NCBI GenBank assembly: GCA_042091225.1 | Contig: JBELHW010000005.1 | Span: forward strand, 1 to 64,000 | Source: JABAYQ01 sp042091225 | GTDB taxonomy: Bacteria > Bacteroidota > Bacteroidia > Flavobacteriales > UBA7312 | Length of the DNA: 64,000 nucleotides | Direction of reading: 5' to 3' | Part shown: piece by piece, positions 51,699-59,868 of the stretch | How the letters are laid out: every line of letters starts with the position of its first letter | Position numbering within the stretch: position 1 is the stretch's first letter | The notes under the pieces: generated by a model | The model's input: only the letters and a program-made list of their open reading frames with translations | Database searches by the model: none | Told to the model about the DNA's origin: nothing | Translations under genes and position numbers: made by a program

Positions 51699-53240
51699 AT
51701 GAAAAAGAAACTCGATTTATTAAATCAAAAAAAAGCAGAAGCTCTTTTAGGCGGTGGAGAAAAAAGAATTGAATCTCAACATGCAAAAGGAAAACTAACA
51801 GCTAGAGAGCGTATTCATTTTTTACTAGATGAAGGATCGTTCGAAGAAATGGGAATGCTTGTTACACACCGATCAACTAATTTTGGATTAGATAAACAAA
51901 AATTTTTAGGTGATGGAGTAGTAACCGGCTACGGAACCGTAAATGGAAGATTAGTTTATGTTTTTGCACAAGACTTTACTGTTTTAGGCGGTTCTTTAGC
52001 AGAATCTCACGCTCAAAAGATTTGTAAGCTTATGGATATGGCTCTCAAAAACGGAGCCCCTCTAATAGGATTGAATGATAGTGGCGGTGCCAGAATACAA
52101 GAAGGAGTCGTCTCATTGGGAGGTTATGCGGACATCTTTTATAAAAATACTATGGCTAGTGGAGTAATTCCACAATTATCGGCCATTATGGGACCTTGTG
52201 CAGGAGGTGCAGTTTATTCTCCAGCGTTAACCGATTTTATTATGATGGTTGAAAACACTTCATATATGTTCGTAACTGGACCCAATGTAGTTAAAACAGT
52301 TACTCATGAGGAAGTAACAGCCGAAGAATTAGGAGGAGCAATGACTCACGCTACTAAGTCTGGTGTGGCACATTTTACCTATCCTAACGAAATAGAATTG
52401 ATAAATAATTTAAAAAAGTTATTGAGTTATTTACCTCAAAATTGCGAAGAAGAAGCTCCGTCTATTGAATATAAAACATCCGATGAACTTAGAGACGCTT
52501 TAAATGACGTCATTCCTCAAAACACCAGCCAGCCCTACGATATTAGAGAGGTTATAAATCAAGTTGTTGATAAAGATTCTTTACACGAAGTGCATAAAGA
52601 TTTTGCTGAAAATATTGTTTGTGGTTTTGCTCGACTAGCAGGAAAGTCAATTGGAATTATTGCTAACCAACCTTCTTTTTTAGCTGGTGTTTTAGATAAT
52701 CACGCTTCCAATAAAGGAGCTCGTTTTGTTCGTTTTTGTGACGCCTTCAATATTCCTCTACTTGTATTTGAAGATGTTCCAGGCTTCTTGCCAGGTACAG
52801 ACCAAGAATGGAATGCAATTATAAATAACGGAGCTAAGTTACTTTATGCTTTTTGTGAAGCTACTGTGCCAAGAGTAACAGTTATCACTAGAAAAGCCTA
52901 TGGAGGAGCCTATGATGTAATGAACTCGAAGCATATTGGTGCTGATTTAAATTATGCTTGGCCTTCTGCAGAGATCGCTGTAATGGGAGCTAAAGGAGCG
53001 GCAGAAATTATATTCAAAAAAGAAATTAAAGAAGCTGACGATCCACAAAAAAAATGGCAAGAGAAGGAGTCCGAATATGCTAATCTTTTCGCTAATCCAT
53101 ATAACGCAGCAGCAAGAGGTTTTGTAGATGAGGTTATAGAGCCAGCTCAAACAAGAAAAAAGTTAATAAAAGCTTTTGGTATGCTTTCTAATAAAGTAGA
53201 TAAGTTGCCAAAAAAGAAACACGGAAATATTCCATTATAA
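51699..53240 (+). CDS. Acyl-CoA carboxylase carboxyltransferase subunit (propionyl-CoA type)
   Basis: This 513-aa biotin-dependent carboxyltransferase has GKLTARERIHFLLDEGSFEE, the first oxyanion region DSGGARIQEGVVSLGGYADIF, and in the C-terminal half VPGFLPGTDQEWNAIINNGAKLL and AYGGAYDVMNSK. It transfers CO2 from carboxybiotin to propionyl- or a related acyl-CoA. No biotin carboxylase/carrier partner is adjacent; the AccC at 38.8-40.1 kb or an unlinked gene could serve. It ends one base before purD. Confidence 0.93.
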   Translation: MKKKLDLLNQKKAEALLGGGEKRIESQHAKGKLTARERIHFLLDEGSFEEMGMLVTHRSTNFGLDKQKFLGDGVVTGYGTVNGRLVYVFAQDFTVLGGSLAESHAQKICKLMDMALKNGAPLIGLNDSGGARIQEGVVSLGGYADIFYKNTMASGVIPQLSAIMGPCAGGAVYSPALTDFIMMVENTSYMFVTGPNVVKTVTHEEVTAEELGGAMTHATKSGVAHFTYPNEIELINNLKKLLSYLPQNCEEEAPSIEYKTSDELRDALNDVIPQNTSQPYDIREVINQVVDKDSLHEVHKDFAENIVCGFARLAGKSIGIIANQPSFLAGVLDNHASNKGARFVRFCDAFNIPLLVFEDVPGFLPGTDQEWNAIINNGAKLLYAFCEATVPRVTVITRKAYGGAYDVMNSKHIGADLNYAWPSAEIAVMGAKGAAEIIFKKEIKEADDPQKKWQEKESEYANLFANPYNAAARGFVDEVIEPAQTRKKLIKAFGMLSNKVDKLPKKKHGNIPL

Positions 53241-53241
53241 A

Positions 53242-54528
53242 ATGAATGTATTAGTATTAGGATCAGGAGGTAGAGAACATGCTTTGAGTTGGAAGATAGT
53301 TCAAAGTAGCATGTGCGAGAAAATATATATTGCTCCAGGAAATTCTGGAACAAAGTCTATAGGCGAAAACATCGACATTAAAGTAACAGACTTTGAAGCT
53401 ATTAAAAATGTTGTATTGGAAAAATCTATAGATATGGTAGTTGTTGGACCTGAAGACCCTCTAGTTTTAGGGATTTATGATTTTTTTCAAGAACAACCTG
53501 AGCTAAAAGAAGTTTGTGTAATTGGTCCATCTAAAGAAGGAGCAAAATTAGAAGGAAGTAAAGAATTCTCAAAAATTTTCATGGAAAAGTATTCTATTCC
53601 AACAGCTAAATACCAAAGCTTCACTAAAGATACATTAAAGAATGGATTTGAGTTCTTAGAAACTTTATCTTCTCCATATGTGTTAAAAGCAGATGGATTA
53701 GCTGCTGGTAAAGGAGTACTTATTTTAGATAATTTGGAGCAGGCAAAACAAGAGTTAAAACTAATGCTTACTGAGTCGAAATTTGGACAAGCAAGCAATA
53801 CAGTTGTAATAGAAGAATTTTTAGATGGAATAGAACTTTCTGTTTTTGTTCTGACTGATGGAAACAATTATAAAATTCTTCCTTCAGCAAAAGATTATAA
53901 GCGTATAGGAGAGGGAGATAAAGGATTAAACACGGGAGGAATGGGAGCTATTTCTCCAGTCCCTTTTGCAGATAAGTTTTTTTTAGAGAAGGTAGAAGAT
54001 AGAATTATTAAGCCAACAATTGAAGGATTAAAAATAGAAGAGATAGAATACAAAGGATTTATTTTTATTGGACTTATGAATGTTAACGGAGATCCCTTTG
54101 TTATAGAATACAATGTTAGAATGGGAGATCCTGAAACCGAAGTTGTTATCCCAAGAGTAAAGTCTGATTTATTAAACCTATTTAAAGGAATTGCTGACGG
54201 AACCTTTGGCGAAAAAGATTTTTATGTTGACGAAGATTTTGCAGCGACTGTAATGTTAGTTTCTGAAGGTTACCCTGAGGTATATGAAAAAGGAAAGGAA
54301 GTTACAGGTTTAGAAGATGTTGAAAAAAGTATTGTTTTTCATGCAGGTACTAAAGATAAAAATGGCAAAATAGTAACTAACGGGGGTAGAGTATTAACTA
54401 TCACTTCATTTGGTAGAAATATTGAAGAAGCGATCTCGAAATCTTTTAAAAACGCTGAGGTAATCCAGTTTGATGGTAAAAATTATAGAAAAGATATAGG
54501 CTTAGATCTTTTAAAGCAAGAAGCTTAA
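53242..54528 (+). CDS. purD: Phosphoribosylamine--glycine ligase
   Basis: The 428-aa ATP-grasp enzyme begins MNVLVLGSGGREHALSWK and contains VVVGPEDPLVLG, LKADGLAAGKGVLI, NTGGMGAISPVPF, VEYN-type metal site FVIEYNVRMGDPETE and a C-terminal domain ending VIQFDGKNYRKDIGLD. It forms glycinamide ribonucleotide in purine synthesis. purQ lies about 1.2 kb downstream on the same strand. The gene overlaps the convergent small DUF6341-like gene by four bases. Confidence 0.97.
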   Translation: MNVLVLGSGGREHALSWKIVQSSMCEKIYIAPGNSGTKSIGENIDIKVTDFEAIKNVVLEKSIDMVVVGPEDPLVLGIYDFFQEQPELKEVCVIGPSKEGAKLEGSKEFSKIFMEKYSIPTAKYQSFTKDTLKNGFEFLETLSSPYVLKADGLAAGKGVLILDNLEQAKQELKLMLTESKFGQASNTVVIEEFLDGIELSVFVLTDGNNYKILPSAKDYKRIGEGDKGLNTGGMGAISPVPFADKFFLEKVEDRIIKPTIEGLKIEEIEYKGFIFIGLMNVNGDPFVIEYNVRMGDPETEVVIPRVKSDLLNLFKGIADGTFGEKDFYVDEDFAATVMLVSEGYPEVYEKGKEVTGLEDVEKSIVFHAGTKDKNGKIVTNGGRVLTITSFGRNIEEAISKSFKNAEVIQFDGKNYRKDIGLDLLKQEA

Positions 54529-54692
54529 GACTCTCCCTTTTTCTTAAATATAATTAACTCTCTAGTCCAGTAAATAAACAAAACAGAGATTATAAAAATA
54601 GCAAGATAATTAGGAACATTTCCTAAGGTTGGCATTATTGATAGTATAGCGCTAAAAATATCGCCTAATCCATTCCAAAAACTTGTCATCAT
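54525..54692 (-). CDS. Small membrane protein, DUF6341-like, 55 aa
   Basis: A short minus-strand ORF encodes a 55-aa protein: MMTSFWNGLGDIFSAILSIM, then a single membrane helix (about 28-41, NYLAIFIISVLFIYW) and a charged end (RELIIFKKKGES). I recall similarly built flavobacterial DUF6341 proteins (FF-x-GI..LF... and YW-x2-L-x-IFK) next to purD and the DUF6427 gene, the same neighbourhood as here. Function unknown. Start at ATG 54692 or 54689. A minus-strand -7 element tacttttg is at 54716-54723. Confidence 0.7.
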   Translation of the reverse strand: MMTSFWNGLGDIFSAILSIMPTLGNVPNYLAIFIISVLFIYWTRELIIFKKKGES

Positions 54693-54741
54693 AATCTTAA
54701 AATTTTTTGTTGTTACAAAAGTAGAAATATTTATAAAATAA

Positions 54742-55719
54742 ATGATAGTAAATATCCTTAAAACTTCAAAGCCAATATCAATGCTGACTTTTGCAGTGTT
54801 TTGTGTCTTTTTTTTACTAGCTACTTTTACTTATAATTTCGATATTTCTTTATCTAAAGCTGGATATCCTTTATTTGATCTTTTTAATTTGTTGACATTA
54901 CAAAATGTGTGGATAGCAAAAACGTTGGTATTTATTATTGCTGTTCTGACTTCTATGGGATGGAATAATTTGATTTACGACAAGTCAATGCTCAAAATCA
55001 GTTCAGTTTTACCAGCTACTTTAATGCTTTTAATGTCAGTTGTTTTTTGGTATTCCCCTTTATGGATTGTCCATTTTTTGCTTTTATTTTTCATGCAAAA
55101 ACTGTATTCGATATATCAAATTGAAAAACCTTATTCTCTATTGTTCGATGCTGGTTTAATTTTAGGAATATGTTTTTTAGCATATCCTCCGTCGCTATTT
55201 TTCTTGCTTACTCTTTTTTCTGTCAATTTTATCTATAACTCCTTAAGTTGGAGAAGCTTTATAATTCCTATTTTAGGTTTTATTCTTCCTTCTTTTCTTT
55301 GTATTGCTTACTGTTATCATTTTCATTCTATTTCCGATTATATTTTTCATTATCAACAAGCTCTTTCTTTTGATTTACCTTCAATAATAGCTCCTAAATT
55401 TTCCCTCTTTTTTATAGTAGTTATTAGCTTAGTATTTATTCTATCTATTATTGAATTGATTAAGTGGTTTTCAATAAAAAGTTTAAAATCTAGATTTTCC
55501 TTTATTTTGCTATTCATTTTTTCGATATGTGTTTTTTTAGGTTTGTTTTTTAGTTCTAGTCAGGGCTGGAATCATTTATTATTATTTGCGTTACCGTTTT
55601 CTGTTTTGTCGGCAAACTATTTCCTTTTTTCTACAAAAAAATGGTGGTACCAATCTGTTTTTACTATCTTGTTTTTTTCTGTTGCATATTTCTTTATAAG
55701 AAGTTTCTTTACTTTCTAA
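54742..55719 (+). CDS. DUF6427 family membrane protein
   Basis: The 325-aa protein has about ten hydrophobic helices and matches what I recall of DUF6427, a family conserved in Flavobacteriales and found beside purD/DUF6341. Internal features include NNLIYDKSMLKISSVLPATL and YPPSLFFLLTLF. It is an inner-membrane protein, and its function is not known. It lies between purD and purQ. Its stop codon is part of a -7 promoter element for purQ. Confidence 0.78.
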   Translation: MIVNILKTSKPISMLTFAVFCVFFLLATFTYNFDISLSKAGYPLFDLFNLLTLQNVWIAKTLVFIIAVLTSMGWNNLIYDKSMLKISSVLPATLMLLMSVVFWYSPLWIVHFLLLFFMQKLYSIYQIEKPYSLLFDAGLILGICFLAYPPSLFFLLTLFSVNFIYNSLSWRSFIIPILGFILPSFLCIAYCYHFHSISDYIFHYQQALSFDLPSIIAPKFSLFFIVVISLVFILSIIELIKWFSIKSLKSRFSFILLFIFSICVFLGLFFSSSQGWNHLLLFALPFSVLSANYFLFSTKKWWYQSVFTILFFSVAYFFIRSFFTF

Positions 55720-55735
55720 ATTTGGCTTAAATTTG
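55717..55735 (+). promoter_or_regulatory. Two tandem -7 elements ahead of purQ
   Basis: taaatttg occurs twice, at 55717-55724 (overlapping the preceding stop codon) and 55728-55735, eleven bases apart, 26-37 bases before the purQ ATG. This suggests two close start sites or one preferred start; no -33 element was found for either. Confidence 0.45.
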
Positions 55736-55760
55736 ATTTTTAATTTTAAAATCTAGCAAG

Positions 55761-56456
55761 ATGAAGTTTGGTGTTGTTGTTTTTCCTGGTTCCAATTGTG
55801 ATAAAGACATGATTTATGTTTTAGAATCTATTCTAAAACAAGAGGTTGTAAGTCTTTGGCATAAAGAAACAGATCTCCAATCTTGTGATTTTATAATTTT
55901 ACCAGGAGGGTTTTCTTATGGAGATTATCTTAGGTCTGGTGCAATTGCTCGTTTTTCTCCTATTATGGAAAAAGTTATTGAGTTTGCAAATAATGGTGGT
56001 TATGTAATGGGAATTTGTAATGGCTTTCAAATTTTATGTGAATCAGGTTTGTTACCAGGAGCATTATTACACAACAATAACCAAAAATTTATTTGCAAAA
56101 ATGTTAATCTTTCAGTTCAATCAACAGCTTCTTTGGTTACTAATCAAATGGATTTAAACCAAAACATTTTGATTCCTGTAGCACACGGAGAAGGCCGTTA
56201 TCATGCTGATCAACAAACACTTTCAGAGCTAAATAAAAACAATCAGGTATTATTCAAATATTGCGACCAAAATGGTCAGATTACAGAACAAAGTAATCCT
56301 AATGGATCATTAGAAAATATTGCCGGCATTTGTAATGTTGGCAGAAATGTTTTTGGAATGATGCCTCACCCTGAAAGAGCTTCAGACAAAGAGCTTAACA
56401 ATACGGATGGTCGTCAACTTTTCGAAAGTATCTTATCAGAAGTTTTACAAGCCTAA
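55761..56456 (+). CDS. purQ: Phosphoribosylformylglycinamidine synthase, glutaminase subunit
   Basis: The 231-aa class I glutamine amidotransferase has FPGSNCDKD, FSYGDYLRSGAIA, the nucleophile Cys in MGICNGFQIL (about residue 87) and the His/Glu pair in MMPHPER. It supplies ammonia from glutamine for FGAM synthesis in the purine pathway. The gene is separate from purL, so the organism has the two- or three-subunit form and not the large fused PurL common in core flavobacteria. It converges on nadD with one base between them. Confidence 0.94.
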   Translation: MKFGVVVFPGSNCDKDMIYVLESILKQEVVSLWHKETDLQSCDFIILPGGFSYGDYLRSGAIARFSPIMEKVIEFANNGGYVMGICNGFQILCESGLLPGALLHNNNQKFICKNVNLSVQSTASLVTNQMDLNQNILIPVAHGEGRYHADQQTLSELNKNNQVLFKYCDQNGQITEQSNPNGSLENIAGICNVGRNVFGMMPHPERASDKELNNTDGRQLFESILSEVLQA

Positions 56457-56457
56457 T

Positions 56458-57030
56458 CTATTTATAGAAATTCATTTGGTCGATATACGACCATATTTTT
56501 TCGGGCAAGAAATAATTTACTCTTTTTTTCTCTTTTATACACTTTCGAATAAACTCCGATGAAATATCCATTAAAGGTGCGTTTGTAAGGTGAATATTTT
56601 TGTGATCTTGTAAATGTGTTCCTTTTGTTTTAGGTCTAGGATAAACATAAATAGAGTAATTTTCCAAAATTTGTTGGTAGTTTTTCCATTTATGAAAGCT
56701 ATCTAAGTTATCACCACCTATAATTAATGAAAATTGGTCATTAGGAAACTTTTCTTGTAAATAAACTAAAGTATCTATTGTGTAAGATGGAGTCTGCAAA
56801 GAGAACTCTATATTTGAAGCTTCTATACTGGAGTCATCTTCACAAGCAATTCTTACCATGCTTAATCGATGGGTCTGATCAAGCAATGTTTTTTTCTCTT
56901 TCATTGGGTTTTGAGGAGATACCACCATCCATATTTTATCTAAATCAGTATGCTCAGTTATATACTGAGCAATTGCCATATGACCAATGTGAACAGGATT
57001 AAAAGATCCGAAAAATAAACCTATCTTCAT
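56458..57030 (-). CDS. nadD: Nicotinate-nucleotide adenylyltransferase
   Basis: The 190-aa nucleotidyltransferase has GLFFGSFNPVHIGHMAIA (GxFxPxHxGH, residues 4-20), the adenylate contact IIGGDNLDSFHKW (about 103-115) and the C-terminal ISSEFIRKCI (ISSTxxR). It makes NaAD from nicotinate mononucleotide and ATP in NAD synthesis. It is part of a minus-strand cluster yicC-gmk-nadD. Confidence 0.94.
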   Translation of the reverse strand: MKIGLFFGSFNPVHIGHMAIAQYITEHTDLDKIWMVVSPQNPMKEKKTLLDQTHRLSMVRIACEDDSSIEASNIEFSLQTPSYTIDTLVYLQEKFPNDQFSLIIGGDNLDSFHKWKNYQQILENYSIYVYPRPKTKGTHLQDHKNIHLTNAPLMDISSEFIRKCIKEKKRVNYFLPEKIWSYIDQMNFYK

Positions 57031-57033
57031 TTG

Positions 57034-57600
57034 TTAATGTAAAAATTTTGTAACCTTATAAAGCACATCTTCTACCGCTTTTTCCAGAGAATTATTTAAA
57101 ATAATAGCATCAAATTTATCTTTTTTTCGCATTTCTTCTTGGGCTTTAGCCAATCTTTTTTCTATTTCTTCTACACTTTCCGTACCTCTATTGCTTAATC
57201 TTGTTCTTAATGCTTCGACACTAGGAGGTGCTATAAAAATAGACAAAGCATTGTTGCCAAAAATTTCTTTTAGTTTTATACCTCCAACAACATCTACATC
57301 AAAAAGAACACACTTCTCTTTTTCCCAAATTCTATTTACTTCAGATTTTAAAGTACCATAAAACATGTCCTTATAAACTTCTTCCCATTCAAAAAAAGAT
57401 TCAGATTTTATTTTTTCTTTGAACTGTTCCACACTTAAAAAGTAGTAGTCACTTCCGTCTTTTTCTCCTTTTCTTGGTTTTCTACTGCAAGCAGAAATCG
57501 AGAAGGCAAGGGGTAGGTTTTCGTTAAGTAAACGCTTTACTAAGGTTGTCTTTCCTGCGCCAGAAGGGGCAGAAAATATAATTACTTTTTTATAAGACAT
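57034..57600 (-). CDS. gmk: Guanylate kinase
   Basis: The 188-aa kinase has the P-loop SAPSGAGKTTL (9-19), the GMP-binding SACSRKPRKGEKDGSDYYFLS and the lid RLSNRGTESVEEIEKRL. It phosphorylates GMP to GDP. It overlaps the 3' end of yicC by eleven bases and is followed by nadD after three bases, so the three are probably one transcript. Confidence 0.96.
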   Translation of the reverse strand: MSYKKVIIFSAPSGAGKTTLVKRLLNENLPLAFSISACSRKPRKGEKDGSDYYFLSVEQFKEKIKSESFFEWEEVYKDMFYGTLKSEVNRIWEKEKCVLFDVDVVGGIKLKEIFGNNALSIFIAPPSVEALRTRLSNRGTESVEEIEKRLAKAQEEMRKKDKFDAIILNNSLEKAVEDVLYKVTKFLH

Positions 57601-58453
57601 TTAGTATTTGTTCTTTAATTTTTTCTAATTCATCTTTCATTTGGACTACAATTTGCTGCATATTAGAATCATTAGATTTAGACCCCATTGTATTTATTTC
57701 CCTTCCAATTTCTTGACAAATGAAGCCTAGTTTTTTACCTTGAGAGCTTTCACTTTCCATATTTTCCATAAAGTACTCCAAGTGATTAGACAGCCGAACA
57801 ATTTCTTCGTTAATATCTAATTTTTCAATATAAAATATAATTTCTTGTTCTAAACGATTAGGATCAACTTCTAATTTTAAAGCATCTATTTTTTCTTTTA
57901 ATCGACTTTTTATTTTTTCTATTCGTAGCTTTTCAATAGTTACAACTTCAACTAAAAGTTTTTTTATAGCATTAATTCTATCTTTAAAATCTTTATTTAA
58001 TCCTTTTCCTTCATCTATTCTAAAGCTAATTAAAGAGCTTATTGCCTTATTTAAAACTTGTTCTATACTTCTCCATTCAGCATCATCAAGACTTTCTTTC
58101 TCTTGCTTTAAAACTTCTGGCATTCGCATTACGATACCCATTAGGTTTTCCTTACTTTCTATGTCACTAGAAATGTCTTGTAGTTCTTTGTAATAATTTT
58201 TAATAAGATCTTTGTTAAAAGAAACAGGCTTTTGTATTCCAGTATATTCTACATAAACTGAAACATCAATTTTTCCTCTTTTTAGTTTCGAGCTTATTTT
58301 TTTTCTACAAATAATTTCTTTTTCTCTAAGATTCGAGGGGATTCTAAAATTCATATCGATTTGCTTACTATTTAAGCTTTTTATCTCTATGGTTACTTTT
58401 TTGTTTTCTAGATTGGCTTCGGCTTTTCCATAGCCAGTCATTGATAAAATCAT
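57590..58453 (-). CDS. YicC/YloC-family endoribonuclease
   Basis: The 287-aa protein starts MILSMTGYGKAE and ends with the family's C-terminal motif KKLGFICQEIGREINTMGSKSND, around the catalytic acids. YicC from E. coli is an endoribonuclease involved in RNA turnover. The order yicC-gmk-nadD is conserved in Bacteroidota. A -7 element lies 17 bases before the start. Confidence 0.93.
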   Translation of the reverse strand: MILSMTGYGKAEANLENKKVTIEIKSLNSKQIDMNFRIPSNLREKEIICRKKISSKLKRGKIDVSVYVEYTGIQKPVSFNKDLIKNYYKELQDISSDIESKENLMGIVMRMPEVLKQEKESLDDAEWRSIEQVLNKAISSLISFRIDEGKGLNKDFKDRINAIKKLLVEVVTIEKLRIEKIKSRLKEKIDALKLEVDPNRLEQEIIFYIEKLDINEEIVRLSNHLEYFMENMESESSQGKKLGFICQEIGREINTMGSKSNDSNMQQIVVQMKDELEKIKEQILNVL

Positions 58454-58469
58454 CTCTATTTATTTTTTA

Positions 58470-58477
58470 CAAATGTA
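58470..58477 (-). promoter_or_regulatory. -7 promoter element of yicC-gmk-nadD
   Basis: Minus-strand tacatttg (TAnnTTTG), 17 bases before the yicC ATG. Confidence 0.45.
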
Positions 58478-58516
58478 ATAAATTGCTATTTGCTTCTTTT
58501 TAATGTAAAATAATTA

Positions 58517-59410
58517 TTAGTTTTTTGTTTTTCTTTCTACACTTACTAAGTATACTCCTGCAAAAATAATTAAAGAAGATATAATTTTATTAGCGTCTAG
58601 TTGATCGCTATTAAATGAAATGGCTATTATACTAGCTAAAATAGGCTGTAAGTAAATATATGTGCTAACTGTAGTCGGACTTAAGGTTCTCAAACCAATA
58701 ATATTAAACAAATATGCTAAAAAGGTAGTTCCTACAACAACAAAGATTATGGCATAAATAATATTTGTTGGCATGGTGCTCCATTCTATTTGAGAAAATT
58801 CACCAAAGCCAAAAGGAATTACAAAGATTAATCCAAAAAAGAATACCCAACTTATTACAGTCATTGTTTGGTATTTAGCCATTAAGGGTTTAACAATTAC
58901 AAGATAGACTCCATAAGAACAGGCATTTATTAATACTAGCAAATTTCCTAACGATTGAGAACTATTGAGTAAGGACAAATTTCCTCCTTCAGTAAATAAC
59001 GATATAGCTCCTATTGCTCCTAAAACTATTCCACTAAGTTTACGAATAGTTACTTTTTCAGAAATCAGAAAGGCGCTTATTATCAACACAAGTATTGGAT
59101 TAGTAACCATTATAACGGATGCGTTAATTGGGGTGGTCAGATTTAATCCTTCAAAAAATAACATTTGATTTATTGCTACGCCGAATAGACCACACAACAT
59201 AAGTCTTAGCATATCTTTACGCTCTATTTTTTCGAAAGCAAAAAGTGAGTAGCATAACCAAAACAGGAGTGTTGCTCCTACAACTCGCATAAAAATAAAA
59301 CCTAAAGGCTCTACGTATTGAGGCATAACTGTTTTGGCTACAGTATAATTGATAGCATAAATAAGGTTTGCACTAAATAAAGAAAGATGAGCTATTGTTT
59401 TTTTATTCAT
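58517..59410 (-). CDS. EamA-domain (DMT superfamily) transporter
   Basis: The 297-aa protein has ten membrane helices arranged as two EamA repeats (about 5-140 and 150-290), with typical features NYTVAKTVMP, FEGLNLTTPINASVIMVTNPI and LSPTTVSTYIYLQPILASI. Such proteins export or import small metabolites such as amino acids or nucleotides. The substrate cannot be predicted. Its ATG overlaps the stop of the upstream ArsC-like gene, so the two form one operon. Confidence 0.9.
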   Translation of the reverse strand: MNKKTIAHLSLFSANLIYAINYTVAKTVMPQYVEPLGFIFMRVVGATLLFWLCYSLFAFEKIERKDMLRLMLCGLFGVAINQMLFFEGLNLTTPINASVIMVTNPILVLIISAFLISEKVTIRKLSGIVLGAIGAISLFTEGGNLSLLNSSQSLGNLLVLINACSYGVYLVIVKPLMAKYQTMTVISWVFFFGLIFVIPFGFGEFSQIEWSTMPTNIIYAIIFVVVGTTFLAYLFNIIGLRTLSPTTVSTYIYLQPILASIIAISFNSDQLDANKIISSLIIFAGVYLVSVERKTKN

Positions 59411-59749
59411 CTAATTTATTTTTTAAAGATTCAATAGTATTTTTACTATTGCCAATAAAAATTTGATCTTCGAATATAAAAACAGGTCTTTTGAGGAATG
59501 TATCATCTTCTAGAATATATTTTCTATAATCTTTTTCGACTAGATTTTTTCTTTTAAATTCAGGGTGCGAAATTTGATTGCTCTTTTGCTAAAAAGTGTT
59601 TGGTATGAGCCTGACAGGCTAGCCATATAATCAATTTGATCTTCTGTTATTTTTTCGCTTCTGATTTCTTGTTTGTTGTAAATCCAATTCACTTCTTTCA
59701 AAATTCGTTGGCATGTACTACATTTTTCTAAATGGTAGACTTTCTTCAT
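59403..59749 (-). pseudogene. ArsC/Spx-like (YffB-type) thioredoxin-fold protein with one-base frameshift
   Basis: From ATG 59749 the frame encodes MKKVYHLEKCSTCQRILKE (CxxC site, Cys10 and Cys13), ILKEV, LFSKRAIKFR and then stops after LKEKI. In the next frame the sequence continues NLVEKDYRKYILEDDTFLKR and PVFIFEDQIFIGNS to a stop at 59403. One more A in the run opposite 59545-59550 would restore a 115-aa protein, the normal ArsC/Spx-like length. The family includes arsenate reductases and regulators; this member's role is unknown. Either the gene is newly inactivated or the homopolymer is miscounted. Confidence 0.82.
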
Positions 59750-59800
59750 AATTTCACGAAAATACGAACATAAATTTTTAATCAAATTATATTTGATTCT

Positions 59801-59829
59801 TTTGTTTTTACACAAATTAATTAAATTTG
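59801..59829 (+). promoter_or_regulatory. Promoter of the gamma-synthase-SDR operon, with inverted repeats
   Basis: TTTG at 59801-59804, a 17-base spacer and taaatttg at 59822-59829 fit the Bacteroidota promoter. An inverted repeat atcaaat-tat-atttgat (59781-59797) lies just upstream, and acaaatt/aatttgt (59812-59818/59824-59830) overlaps the -7 element; these could bind a repressor. I see no SAM riboswitch. Confidence 0.6.
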
Positions 59830-59868
59830 TATTACTTACTAAAAACATAAAAAATCTAGATAATTTAT

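Noticed and set aside
59750..59868. SAM riboswitch before the methionine/cysteine PLP enzyme
   Set aside because: The leader is too short after the promoter (about 35 bases) and I find no SAM-I or SAM-II core; only simple inverted repeats are visible.
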